Assembly: GCF_009707865.1 (NCBI RefSeq)
Contig: NZ_WMBA01000061.1
Coordinates: 1 to 46,613 of the forward strand
Direction: 5' to 3'
From: Amycolatopsis pithecellobii
GTDB taxonomy: Bacteria > Actinomycetota > Actinomycetes > Mycobacteriales > Pseudonocardiaceae
DNA length: 46,613 nt
Shown here: positions 40,301-46,613 of the stretch, piece after piece
Numbering within the stretch: position 1 is the stretch's first letter
Layout: each line of letters starts with the position of its first letter
Made by a program: the position numbers and the translations under genes
Notes under the pieces: model-generated
What the model saw: only the letters and a program-made list of their open reading frames with translations
The model's database searches: none
What the model was told of the DNA's origin: nothing

Positions 40301-40897
40301 ATGCCACGCACCAGAAAGACCACGAAGACCACCAAGACCGCGGCGAACGGCAGCACTGGCGCGTTAGCCGCCGACCGGCTGCGCACCGCGTTGCGCCGCA
40401 ACCCGGGCAAGACCGCCCGGGAACTGGCCGAGCTGGCGGGCATCGGCGGCTCGACCACGACCAAGCTCCTTGCCGTGTGGGCCACCGACGGCCACGCCGT
40501 GCGGCTGCCCGGCGAGGACGATGGCGGGCGCAAGGCCGCCACCCGTTGGGCGCCCCCGGAGCCGGTCGACGACAGCGCGAAACCCCGCAAGCGCGACGCC
40601 ACCGCGCCCCGGCGCATGAAGGACGACACGGCCGACACCGAGGCCACCACGGCGACCTCGGCCACGGACACGCCGCCGAGCGGCAGGCTGCCCAAGGGCG
40701 CGCTGCACGGCCTGGTCGAGGACTTCCTGTCCGAACCGGAGCGGCGAGACAACGCCTACACCGCGGGCGAGATCGGCCGCAAGTTGGTCCGATCCTCCGG
40801 CGCTGTGCGCAACGCCCTGGACAAGCTCGCTGAGAAGGGCACCGTCGCCGTGGTCCAGGAAGAGCCACGCCGCTACCAGCTCGCCGACGCCGACTAA
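40301..40897 (+). CDS. Two-domain winged-helix DNA-binding protein
   Basis: A 198-residue regulator with a basic Lys/Thr-rich head. A first winged-helix (LRTALRRNPGKTARELAELA, GIGGSTTTKLLAVW, about residues 29-62) and a second (GALHGLVEDFLSEPER, YTAGEIGRKLVRSSGAVRNA, about 134-175) are joined by an Asp/Thr/Lys-rich linker. Such paired HTH proteins are common as repressors in actinobacterial conjugative elements. It is a good candidate for the factor binding the palindromes in the small-gene array, but there is no direct evidence. A strong hairpin follows its stop. Confidence 0.75.
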   Translation: MPRTRKTTKTTKTAANGSTGALAADRLRTALRRNPGKTARELAELAGIGGSTTTKLLAVWATDGHAVRLPGEDDGGRKAATRWAPPEPVDDSAKPRKRDATAPRRMKDDTADTEATTATSATDTPPSGRLPKGALHGLVEDFLSEPERRDNAYTAGEIGRKLVRSSGAVRNALDKLAEKGTVAVVQEEPRRYQLADAD

Positions 40898-40913
40898 CCA
40901 CCGCCACCCGGCC

Positions 40914-40951
40914 GGGCGGGGGCGCCGCTGACCTCGAAGGCTCCCCCGCCC
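40914..40951 (+). terminator. Hairpin terminator after the regulator gene
   Basis: GGGCGGGGG (40914-40922) pairs with CCCCCGCCC (40943-40951) around a 20-base loop, 17 bases after the stop codon. There is no T tract, as usual in high-GC actinobacteria. Confidence 0.65.
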
Positions 40952-40990
40952 GCCATTTCGGTCGATGCCCATTCGCAGGAAGGACTTCTC

Positions 40991-41381
40991 ATGCAGTTCA
41001 CCCCGCCCTACCCGCTGCCGCTGTTGCGGGCGGCGCACCGCGGTTGGATCACCCACGCGACCGTCGAACGGGGGGCGGCGACGATGACCCGCCGCACCTA
41101 CCGGCGCGGCGACACCACGACCGAGCCCGCCGTGCTCGTGCGCCGCAACAGGATCCAGTACGCCGTGCCGACCTACCCGTGCTGCGGGTACCGAACCTGG
41201 GTCGACGCCGCCGCTGCTGGCCTACCACCGGCTGGTGCCCGAGCGGCCCCTGACAATGCGCTGCGGGCGCCGCTACGACCACCGCAAACTGCCCGGCCGT
41301 GTGGGCTGCGACTGGCCCTGGACGATCACCATCACCCCGGCCGACGGCGACAGCCCGGCCAGCTTCACCTGGACCGCATAG
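40991..41381 (+). pseudogene. Small cysteine-containing accessory protein, frameshifted
   Basis: ATG 40991 follows AGGAAGGA. The first frame gives RRTYRRGDTTTEPAVLVRRN and YPCCGYRTW, then, after a single-base loss near 41203, the sequence continues in another frame as PPLLAYHRLVPERPLTMRCG, KLPGRVGCDWPWTITITPAD and ends at TAG 41379-41381. The whole would be a small protein with a CC and other cysteines. I do not recognise the family. The annotated frame itself runs on to 41449 without protein-like content. Confidence 0.5.
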
Positions 41382-41391
41382 GCGGCGAACC

Positions 41392-41428
41392 GCTACCCCG
41401 ACGGCCAACCCGAGGCCGTCGGGGTAGC
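41392..41428. terminator. Strong bidirectional hairpin terminator
   Basis: GCTACCCCGACGGCC (41392-41406) and GGCCGTCGGGGTAGC (41414-41428) form a perfect 15-base-pair stem with a seven-base loop. It lies between the last plus gene and the minus-strand small-gene array and can stop transcripts from both sides. Confidence 0.85.
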
Positions 41429-41517
41429 AGCACCTCGACCGACACATGACAGACCCGTGACCGGGGCCGGGCAGCTCACCACGGCGAGGGCATGCACGGG
41501 CACACCTGGAGCCAACC

Positions 41518-41530
41518 GTCTATTGTGGAC
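41518..41530. promoter_or_regulatory. Palindrome, GTCTATTGTGGAC (array site 1)
   Basis: A variant of the array palindrome with one mismatched half-site. It lies 41 bases past the stop of the first array gene and has no start codon just downstream, so it closes the array. Confidence 0.5.
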
Positions 41531-41571
41531 TTCAAGTGTGCCCGCGTTGCTCGGTACGGCATCACGCCGTG

Positions 41572-42194
41572 TCAGTGTTCGACAAGTGCGCGGAGCGCCG
41601 CGAAGGAGTCGGCCAGCTCGTCGATCAGCTCCTCGAACTCACCGCCGGGGATGTTCAGTTCGACTAGGGCGTCCACGGCCCGGCCGAGGCGGGCGAGAGT
41701 CTCGGTGTGCTCGCGCACGTGTCCGTAGCGGGGTCGGTTCTGGTAGCGCAGCACGCCGCACTGCCGGTGCAGGACATAGCGCTCTTCCGGCGCCGCCAGC
41801 TCGCACACCCGCACCACCACCTCGCCCTCGACCAGGGCGCGACCGCAATCCCAGCAACCCTCCATACTGCCGGGGCCGACGGACTCGACCGCGACCACGA
41901 TCAAGCCACCGGGCACCACATCATTCCGCTGCACGGGCGGTACCGTCGCGCGAGCCTCTGTCGGGCGCGGCTCGGCGAACCCGTCACACACCCATCCGCA
42001 GTTCCCATCGTCCTGGGGACGGTCGCGATCCCACAGCTCGAGCTGCACGGTCCGGCGTCGCGGTCGGCGTCGCGCTGCGCGGCCCGGTCACGCGCAGCAC
42101 GGGTGTTGTAGTAGGTGGCTCGGTAATCGACGTTCGCGCCGCGGATCGTGCGGAATGTGCGTGCGTGACGGTAGTCGTTCGCCGCCATGGTCAT
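41572..42194 (-). pseudogene. Array gene 1: small hypothetical protein, frameshifted
   Basis: From ATG 42194 (GGAGG upstream) the frame gives NDYRHARTFRTIRGANVDYR and YYNTRAARDRAAQRD. Then the protein-like sequence continues from GTG 42048 in the next frame as LELWDRDRPQDDGN, a central CWDCGRALVEGEVVVRVCEL (zinc-finger-like CxxC) and RQCGVLRYQNRPRYGH. It finishes with an acidic helix ending ALRALVEH at 41572. One base restored in GCCGGACCGTG would join them into a protein of about 205 residues. The alternative is two overlapping genes. It is controlled from the palindrome at 42218. Confidence 0.5.
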
Positions 42195-42217
42195 GGGTTA
42201 CCTCCGGGTGCGGTCGA

Positions 42218-42234
42218 GAGTCCACTGTGGACTC
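42218..42234. promoter_or_regulatory. Perfect 17-base palindrome GAGTCCACTGTGGACTC (array site 2)
   Basis: Eight-base arms around a central T, 24 bases upstream of the array gene 1 start. It overlaps the stop codon region of the next gene upstream (TGA at 42235-42233). Confidence 0.85.
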
Positions 42235-42656
42235 ATATGGTTGGCGCCTGGTGAGCTGGCATGTCGGGTTCGATGACGTGCCATTCCGAGTCCCAGGACC
42301 ACTGTTCGCGGCACCCCAGTTCTCGTCGGCCGGTTCGGCGTAGTGCACGTTGACGAGCGGCTGGTCGTGTTGGTTGACCATGCCGTTTTCAGTGACACCG
42401 GCGACGGTGCGCACCGGGCGCATGATCGGTCGTCGGTACGTTGTGCACGGCAATGATCCGCGGTGTGGTGTCGCCGGTCGGGTCGCACGTCACGCAGCGC
42501 CATGCCGCGCCGATTCGCGCGAAGCCAGACTCCGCTAGCGTTCGGGAAATCCGGGTAGCGGAATTCGTGCCCGCACAGCAGGCGCACGGTCTGGATCACG
42601 GTGTCAGTGGCGCCTGCCGCGGCTGCGGGCTGGTCGCCGGTTTCCGTAGTAGTCAT
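42233..42656 (-). pseudogene. Array gene 2: small cysteine-containing protein, multiply frameshifted
   Basis: ATG 42656 with AAGGGA opens VIQTVRLLCGHEFRYPDFPN. Later protein-like pieces are in other frames: GWRCVTCDPTGDTTPRI, then GVTENGMVNQHDQPLVNVHY with AEPADENWGAANS, and CREQWSWDSEWHVIEPDM ending at TGA 42235-42233. Several single-base shifts are needed to join them, so it is decayed or badly sequenced. The CxxC pieces suggest a zinc-binding fold. A palindrome sits 24 bases before the start. Confidence 0.45.
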
Positions 42657-42679
42657 CGGTGCCGTCCCTTCTAACGTCT

Positions 42680-42694
42680 AGTCCACTGTGGACT
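42680..42694. promoter_or_regulatory. Palindrome AGTCCACTGTGGACT (array site 3)
   Basis: A perfect palindrome around a central T, 24 bases upstream of the array gene 2 start and six bases past the stop of the array gene 3. Confidence 0.85.
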
Positions 42695-42699
42695 CTTGT

Positions 42700-42941
42700 C
42701 TAGTTGTCGTCCTCGGCGTCGCAGCAGGGGCACGAATCGGTCAGGTAGTAGCCGTGCCCGCAATCGGTCCGGCTGGCGATGTCACGGCCCGGACCCCAGA
42801 TGAAGTAGACGTCGTACTGCTGGACATCGCGCCGGGTGATCGTGCGGTCGAGCAAATCCTCCGGGGGAACGGACGCCTTCTCGACCTCGCGGGCCTGTGC
42901 TCGCGGAGCGCTTTCATGCCAGCCTTGAACACCTCGTTCAT
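42700..42941 (-). pseudogene. Array gene 3: small cysteine-tailed protein, frameshifted
   Basis: ATG 42941 behind GAGAGG reads MNEVFKAGMKALREHRP, then the protein-like sequence moves to another frame near 42895: REVEKASVPPEDLLDRTITR, DVQQYDVYFIWGPGRDIAS, CGHGYYLTDSCPCCDAEDDN and a TAG at 42700. A single-base change restores about 80 residues. The CGHG...CPCC tail is a likely metal site. The family is unknown. A palindrome lies 18 bases upstream of the ATG. Confidence 0.5.
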
Positions 42942-42958
42942 GATCACTACCTCTCATT

Positions 42959-42971
42959 GTCCACTGTGGAC
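42959..42971. promoter_or_regulatory. Palindrome GTCCACTGTGGAC (array site 4)
   Basis: A perfect core palindrome, 18 bases before the ATG of the array gene 3 and 38 bases after the stop of the array gene 4. Confidence 0.85.
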
Positions 42972-43009
42972 TCTTACGGTCGGTGTCTACCATGCCGATG
43001 ACTGCCCAG

Positions 43010-43318
43010 CTACACCCAGCTCTTGAGTGATGGAATCCAGGGCAGCGAACCGTAGTATTCGCACCAATAACGGCCACGTTCACCGTAGTCGAATTCGCCC
43101 TTGACCTGTTGGATGCAATTCTCGGCGACGTTCGCCGCATCACCGAACATCTCGCACGCGATCGCGGCCATCGCTTTCGCCTGGTAATCCGGCAGTCCCC
43201 AATCGTAGGCACGGTGGTAGATCGCGCTAAACGTCCCTGAGCCGTACACGCCCGCCGGTTGGTACGCGTGCCCGTTCGCCATGGTTTCGGTAGTGGGAAT
43301 GTCTTCCATTGTCATCAC
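43010..43318 (-). CDS. Array gene 4: small hypothetical protein
   Basis: This intact frame of 102 residues (ATG 43318 or the ATG at 43309) has a Tyr/Trp-rich, largely helical sequence: GVYGSGTFSAIYHRAYDWGL, AKAMAAIACEMFGDAANVAE and YGERGRYWCEYYGSLPWIPS. No family is recognised, and there is no membrane segment. A palindrome is only 11 bases upstream of the start codon, so the regulator would sit over the leader or the -10 region. Confidence 0.65.
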   Translation of the reverse strand: MMTMEDIPTTETMANGHAYQPAGVYGSGTFSAIYHRAYDWGLPDYQAKAMAAIACEMFGDAANVAENCIQQVKGEFDYGERGRYWCEYYGSLPWIPSLKSWV

Positions 43319-43326
43319 ACCTCACA

Positions 43327-43608
43327 CTATCCACTGTGGACACGGCTAGCTAGTTGTGGGTCGGCCGCGCACAGGGCGGCGTCGAGGATGTCGACGGATG
43401 CGTTGTCGAGCACGTCCGGTTCCGCGTTGTCGATGACCACCTTCCAGCGGATGAGCTGGGGACTGAAGGCCGTCAGCGCTGTCACAGTGAGCGAACCGTC
43501 CTGGTCGTTCACGTTCACCGAAGCCAGCCCATCGGGGCTTCGAAACGTCGTGCCGTCGTTGACGCGGGTGAACCGGTAGTCAGCGAGCAACTGGTGGTAG
43601 TCGGACAT
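43327..43608 (-). CDS. Array gene 5: small hypothetical protein
   Basis: An intact 93-residue frame with ATG 43608 behind GGAG. It reads YHQLLADYRFTRVNDGTTFR, SVNVNDQDGSLTVTALTAFS, then an acidic helix VLDNASVDILDAALCAADPQ. A beta-rich front and helical back suggest a small soluble domain of unknown family. Its stop codon overlaps the first base of the next palindrome (43329), which shows how tightly the sites sit between genes. Confidence 0.65.
   Translation of the reverse strand: MSDYHQLLADYRFTRVNDGTTFRSPDGLASVNVNDQDGSLTVTALTAFSPQLIRWKVVIDNAEPDVLDNASVDILDAALCAADPQLASRVHSG
43329..43341. promoter_or_regulatory. Palindrome ATCCACTGTGGAC (array site 5)
   Basis: One base off the perfect core, 11 bases upstream of the array gene 4 start, and overlapping the stop of the array gene 5. 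Confidence 0.8.
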
Positions 43609-43633
43609 GATCTCCGTTATCGCTTTCTTCGCA

Positions 43634-43646
43634 ATCCATTGTGGAC
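43634..43646. promoter_or_regulatory. Palindrome ATCCATTGTGGAC (array site 6)
   Basis: A diverged copy with the right half-site intact, 26 bases upstream of the array gene 5 start. Confidence 0.7.
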
Positions 43647-43731
43647 TCCTGCGGTGCTGCGTGATGTCGCGGGCGTACGTTGTGGTGACTCGGGGGTGGC
43701 GGTCAGTTCCGGAGTGAGTTCGGGTTGTCGG

Positions 43732-43920
43732 TCACGGTGATCGTTCCCGGCCCCCGGCGCTGGGCGCGTAGCTGCGGGCGCGGTAGGCATCAGGGTCGGT
43801 GGCGGTTAGGGCTAGGCGCGCGGGGCCGACCGCGGCCACGCCCGCGGGGTAGCTGTCAGGTTGCAGGGTGCCGAGCCAGGTGGCATCCAGCCCGGTCACA
43901 AATTGGGCGTAGGTGCTCAT
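43732..43920 (-). CDS. Array gene 6: small hypothetical protein
   Basis: A 62-residue frame with ATG 43920 behind GGGGAAA: STYAQFVTGLDATWLGTLQP, AVGPARLALTATDPDAYRAR and an Arg/Ser/Gly tail. It is the first gene of the minus-strand array and is preceded by the palindrome-rich 0.7 kb intergenic region. No family is recognised. The open frame continues far upstream, but only this part has protein-like composition and a ribosome site. Confidence 0.55.
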   Translation of the reverse strand: MSTYAQFVTGLDATWLGTLQPDSYPAGVAAVGPARLALTATDPDAYRARSYAPSAGGRERSP

Positions 43921-44009
43921 GTGTTTCCCCGTTCTACCGTTCGGGCATATTTCGGCCGGGGTGCCGAATTGTTTTGGTTTTGCGGTTTTCGTTCCCGCTG
44001 ATATTTCCA

Positions 44010-44030
44010 CGCTAGCTCGATGCGCTAGCG
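44010..44030. promoter_or_regulatory. Inverted repeat CGCTAGC / GCTAGCG
   Basis: Seven-base arms with a seven-base spacer, about 90 bases upstream of array gene 6, in its promoter region. Confidence 0.55.
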
Positions 44031-44156
44031 GTACACAATAGTCGGGCGCCGGGTTTTTTCGGGGTTTTTTGGCTAGCCGCGCCGAGCGCGTGAGGTGCGG
44101 GAATGCGCGCGCACGCGCGTATGCGACGCGGGAACACGACGGGAATTGCGGCACAG

Positions 44157-44178
44157 ATTCCGCCGTTTTTGGCGGAAT
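44157..44178. repeat. Hairpin ATTCCGCC / GGCGGAAT
   Basis: Eight-base perfect arms with a six-base T-rich loop (GTTTTT). Confidence 0.7.
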
Positions 44179-44180
44179 TG

Positions 44181-44205
44181 TTTTGTGTCGCATTGCGACA
44201 CAAAA
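44181..44205. promoter_or_regulatory. Perfect 25-base palindrome with arm TTTTGTGTCGCA
   Basis: Two 12-base arms around a single central base, directly after the preceding hairpin. The AT-rich arms are unlike the surrounding GC-rich DNA, as expected for a binding site of a dimeric regulator or an initiator protein. Confidence 0.8.
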
Positions 44206-44207
44206 CA

Positions 44208-44221
44208 GCGGCGGAAGCCGC
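44208..44221. repeat. Hairpin GCGGC-GGAA-GCCGC
   Basis: A five-base-pair stem with a GNRA-type GGAA loop, immediately after the 25-base palindrome. Confidence 0.5.
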
Positions 44222-44341
44222 AGGGAGGTGAGCAGCATGTGAGGTGTGAGGCCCCGTACGGAGTGGTTATCGTGACCAGTCTGGCTCGTCGGCCACCCGG
44301 CGCAAGGCGGATTGAGCTGCGATGCCTGGGGGCGCAAGGGG

Positions 44342-44415
44342 GTCAGTGGGGGGTCATCCTTAAGACGACGTGCCTTCGACGTCCAGGACGACGTCCCGGA
44401 TGACCCCCCACTGAC
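44342..44415. repeat. 18-base perfect inverted repeat around 38 bases
   Basis: GTCAGTGGGGGGTCATCC (44342-44359) is exactly inverted as GGATGACCCCCCACTGAC (44398-44415). The loop repeats GACGACGT twice. It could be a terminator for the BTAD gene, which ends about 250 bases away on the same strand, or a site for a replication or transfer protein. Confidence 0.8.
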
Positions 44416-44668
44416 ACCGTCCTTGGCGGCCGTACCGCCCTCGAATGGGCCCCGGCAAATGGGACTGGTTGCCGGAAGCCCTGCGCTCGTTGCGATGAGG
44501 TGAATTGCTGGAGTGTGAGCTCTTTCGTCCGCCGACGCGGTTCTATGTGGTTGTGTCGACGGAACATGTATATACTCATTACGGGGCCTGGTTGCCGATG
44601 TTTTTGGGCATTTCGTTGTGTCTGGACCGGAGTGGAACACACCTTTATGTAGAGCGGAACCGCGAAAT

Positions 44669-46613
44669 TTAGTGCTGCGGAACGGGTGCTTTATCGAGCA
44701 GTGCGGTGGTGTCGGGATCGGGTTCGAGGTCAAGATCGCGAAGATTGGCTTGCAGGCGCCGGTAGGTGGCCTGCGCGGCATCCAGGCGGCCGAGATCGCG
44801 TTGCAGGGCAATGGTTCTGCGGTAGAGGGCTTCGGTGTAGGGATCCCAGGTGATGGCCACAGCCAGCGCGTCGAGCGCCTCGTCGGGGTTGTGCTCGCGG
44901 ACTTCGCTGGCGAGGGCGACGAGGGCGTCGACAGCCTGGCTGCGCCAGTGCTCGGCCACCGGTTCGGCCCACGAGTACGGTGCGCCCTGAAGCGGTGCTC
45001 CGGCCCGGCACACACGCACGACACGGCGCAGTGCCTCCAGGCGGATACCGGGGTCGCTGCTGGTGCGGGCGCGAGTAAGAACGTCTTCCAGAGCCCATAC
45101 GTCCGCGGTGAGGGCGTCGGGGTCGAGGCGGTAGAGGCCGGACTCGGCGACCACGAACGCCGCCTCGTTCTCGCCGGTGGCGGTGCGCAGCGCCTTGCGG
45201 GCGTAGGAGATGGCCTCGTGTAGGCGCGCGGCGGGCTGGTCGGGCAGGACGGCCTCGCGCAGCGTGTCCGCGGTGGTTCCGTGTTGGTGGGCGGCGAGGT
45301 AGGCCAGGACTTCGCGGGCGCGGGCGCGCAGTCCACGGACGTGGCTGCCGTAGGCGTGCACGCGCACCCCGCCGAGCAGCTGCACCACCGCGGCCGGTTC
45401 GTTCTCGTTCGCCGTCGTGGTGCGCGCCGTGTCGTGCGGGGCGCTGGCGGCGGTATCGGAGTTCACGCCGCGATCGCCGGGAGCGTCGTCTGCCTTCCAC
45501 TGGTCGTCCAGCGTGGTGTCGTCGCGGGGTTGGCCGGGCGCGGGGGTGCGGGCGGCGGCCAGCAGGTGCCAGATCTCGTCTGCTTCGGCGGGGGTGAGGG
45601 TTTCGGCTCGCGCTCCGGCCACCGCTTCGGTGCCGGGGCCGTGCGCGGCGGTGATGGTGCCGTCGGCGTCGAGGGTGAGGTATGTGAAGTCGCCGGCCTG
45701 GTGAAGGTGCGCGTCTAGGAGCAGGGCGTGGATGCCGACCGCGCGGCCTTGGTCGAGCAGCGTGGCCCATTCGCGTCGATGTGGTGGGGACGGGCGGGCT
45801 GCCACCAGTAGCAGCTGCACCGGCTCGGTGCTCTCGCCGGGCCGGTGCTGGTGGCTTTCGTCGGGGTGGAGGTCGGCGTCGAGTTGGTGGTCGTCGCGCA
45901 GCCGGGTCCGGCGAGCGAGTTCGGTGCGCAGCCGCGCCAGCGCCGCGGTCTCGTCGTCGGCGACCTCGACTCCGGGAGCCTGCTGCAGCGCGAAGTCGTC
46001 GCTTCCGGCGACCAGCTCGGCGGTGGCGGGGTCGGCGAGCACTGCCTGGGCCGGGTAGCGCGCGTCGACGGCCAGCACGGTGGCCAGCACGGCGCGGACG
46101 GCAGGCGCGGCGCCGGGGCCGGTCAGCGCGAGCCCGGTCGTGGCCGACAGGTCCAGCGCCTGGGAGGTGGTGTCGGTGTGGGCGGTGATCACCGGCGCGG
46201 GTGGTGGCCAGACCCGTCGTCGTCCGGCCGGGAGGGCGTCGGCCCGGTCGCTGCGGTCGAGAACATCCTCGTCCTCGCCTTCGTCCGGCTCAGTGTCATG
46301 ACGGTGTGTGGCGCGCTGCACGGCGTGGTCGAGGGTGGCGATCACCGAGCCGGGCTGCGCGGGATCGGGAGGCCCCGGGTGGTTTTCTGCTGGGGTGAGT
46401 CGGCCGGTCGGGGTGCGGCGCGCGCGGCGGCGCCGCCGCGCGAGGACGAGCAGGACGGCAATGCTCAACGCCAGGCCGAGCCCGATCAGCCCACCACCGG
46501 GAAGGTCCACCGGCGTGTTCTGGTCAGCCTGCGCGCCTTTGTCATGGTCCGGGCTCGACGAGCTGGTGGGTGGTGAGCTGCTCGGCGGCGCGGGCGTCGG
46601 TGGGGGCGGGCTG
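44669..46613 (-). CDS. BTAD-domain regulator with membrane segment, 5' end outside the window
   Basis: The frame enters from the right edge and runs about 647 codons to TAA at 44669-44671. The visible part opens with a Pro/Ser-rich linker, then a membrane helix (GLIGLGLALSIAVLLVLA) followed by RRRRRARR. A mixed cytoplasmic region of about 300 residues comes next. The C-terminal 200 residues are a SARP-like pair: an OmpR-type winged helix (LGGVRVHAYGSHVRGLRAR, EVLAYLAAHQHGTTADTLRE) and a BTAD tetratricopeptide-like domain (WRSQAVDALVALASEV, EALYRRTIALQRDLGRLDAA). Such LysM/BTAD membrane regulators are common next to actinobacterial conjugation genes; a LysM domain would lie beyond the window. 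The protein may link envelope state to transfer gene control. Confidence 0.85.
   Translation of the reverse strand, partial: SPPPPTPAPPSSSPPTSSSSPDHDKGAQADQNTPVDLPGGGLIGLGLALSIAVLLVLARRRRRARRTPTGRLTPAENHPGPPDPAQPGSVIATLDHAVQRATHRHDTEPDEGEDEDVLDRSDRADALPAGRRRVWPPPAPVITAHTDTTSQALDLSATTGLALTGPGAAPAVRAVLATVLAVDARYPAQAVLADPATAELVAGSDDFALQQAPGVEVADDETAALARLRTELARRTRLRDDHQLDADLHPDESHQHRPGESTEPVQLLLVAARPSPPHRREWATLLDQGRAVGIHALLLDAHLHQAGDFTYLTLDADGTITAAHGPGTEAVAGARAETLTPAEADEIWHLLAAARTPAPGQPRDDTTLDDQWKADDAPGDRGVNSDTAASAPHDTARTTTANENEPAAVVQLLGGVRVHAYGSHVRGLRARAREVLAYLAAHQHGTTADTLREAVLPDQPAARLHEAISYARKALRTATGENEAAFVVAESGLYRLDPDALTADVWALEDVLTRARTSSDPGIRLEALRRVVRVCRAGAPLQGAPYSWAEPVAEHWRSQAVDALVALASEVREHNPDEALDALAVAITWDPYTEALYRRTIALQRDLGRLDAAQATYRRLQANLRDLDLEPDPDTTALLDKAPVPQH

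Larger units (their letters stand above)
43921..44668. other. Palindrome-rich intergenic region
   Basis: About 0.75 kb between two minus-strand genes has no believable coding sequence. It is locally AT-rich (T tracts near 44050-44070) and holds at least five separate inverted repeats, listed individually. It must contain the promoter of the small-gene array. The cluster of palindromes also suits a replication or partition site. Confidence 0.5.

Noticed and set aside
41500..43700. CRISPR-like array suggested by the repeated palindromes
   Set aside because: The spacing is irregular (about 0.28-0.7 kb) and the intervals encode genes rather than spacers.
43732..45336. Minus-strand open frame of 534 codons
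   Set aside because: Most of it overlaps the BTAD gene in another frame and the palindrome-rich spacer; only the last 62 codons have a ribosome site and protein-like sequence, and these are listed as array gene 6.

Overview
The window is high-GC DNA with GTG/TTG starts and short overlapping genes, typical of an actinomycete. The mix of an actinobacterial type IV secretion set with PrgI, Replic_Relax and BTAD proteins suggests a mycelial actinomycete, perhaps Pseudonocardiales; that placement is inference. No rRNA, tRNA or CRISPR array was recognised.

Layout. (1) 1-6.7 kb is a scrambled accessory zone. It holds two complete IS3-family elements (1106-2422 and 5058-6356), a frameshifted DUF4291 gene, and a graveyard of polymorphic-toxin tails with immunity genes. 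The tails include an RNase A-like CdiA-CT domain paired with a CdiI_2-type immunity protein, and a second toxin tail paired with a partly duplicated immunity gene. (2) 6.7-20.6 kb is an all-minus defence block. A RecB/Cas4-like nuclease, a PD-(D/E)XK REase with a pPIWI_RE_Y-like N-terminus, a DinG-like Fe-S helicase and a pPIWI-RE Argonaute-like protein form a tight operon. A 1418-residue Hsp90-type (sacsin/GHKL) ATPase with a C-terminal DUF3883 nuclease-like domain follows it. (3) 21.2-26.0 kb is an integration and modification module, also minus strand: tyrosine integrase, excisionase, a truncated C5-methyltransferase, a broken serine-recombinase fragment, an N4/N6 DNA methyltransferase and an AdoMet-fold partner. 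(4) 26.0-27.1 kb is non-coding and repeat-rich. (5) 27.1-38.3 kb (plus strand) is a conjugation operon: regulator, pilin, VirB6-like channel, PrgI, VirB4, a membrane protein, VirD4-like coupling ATPase, Replic_Relax, and a cell-wall hydrolase split by an amber codon. (6) 38.3-44 kb is a set of small accessory genes, mostly minus strand, including a RAMA-domain protein. Many are preceded by a conserved palindrome, core GTCCACTGTGGAC. (7) 44.7 kb to the end is a BTAD-domain regulator that runs out of the window.

How it fits together. Regions 3-7 look like an integrative and conjugative element whose integrase end lies beside the pPIWI-RE defence block. The nucleases, helicase and Argonaute-like protein probably act together against invading DNA or RNA, and the large ATPase is a candidate accessory effector. 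Several small genes carry single-base frameshifts whereas the long defence and transfer genes are intact. The most interesting items are the five-gene pPIWI-RE island and the palindrome-spaced small-gene array.
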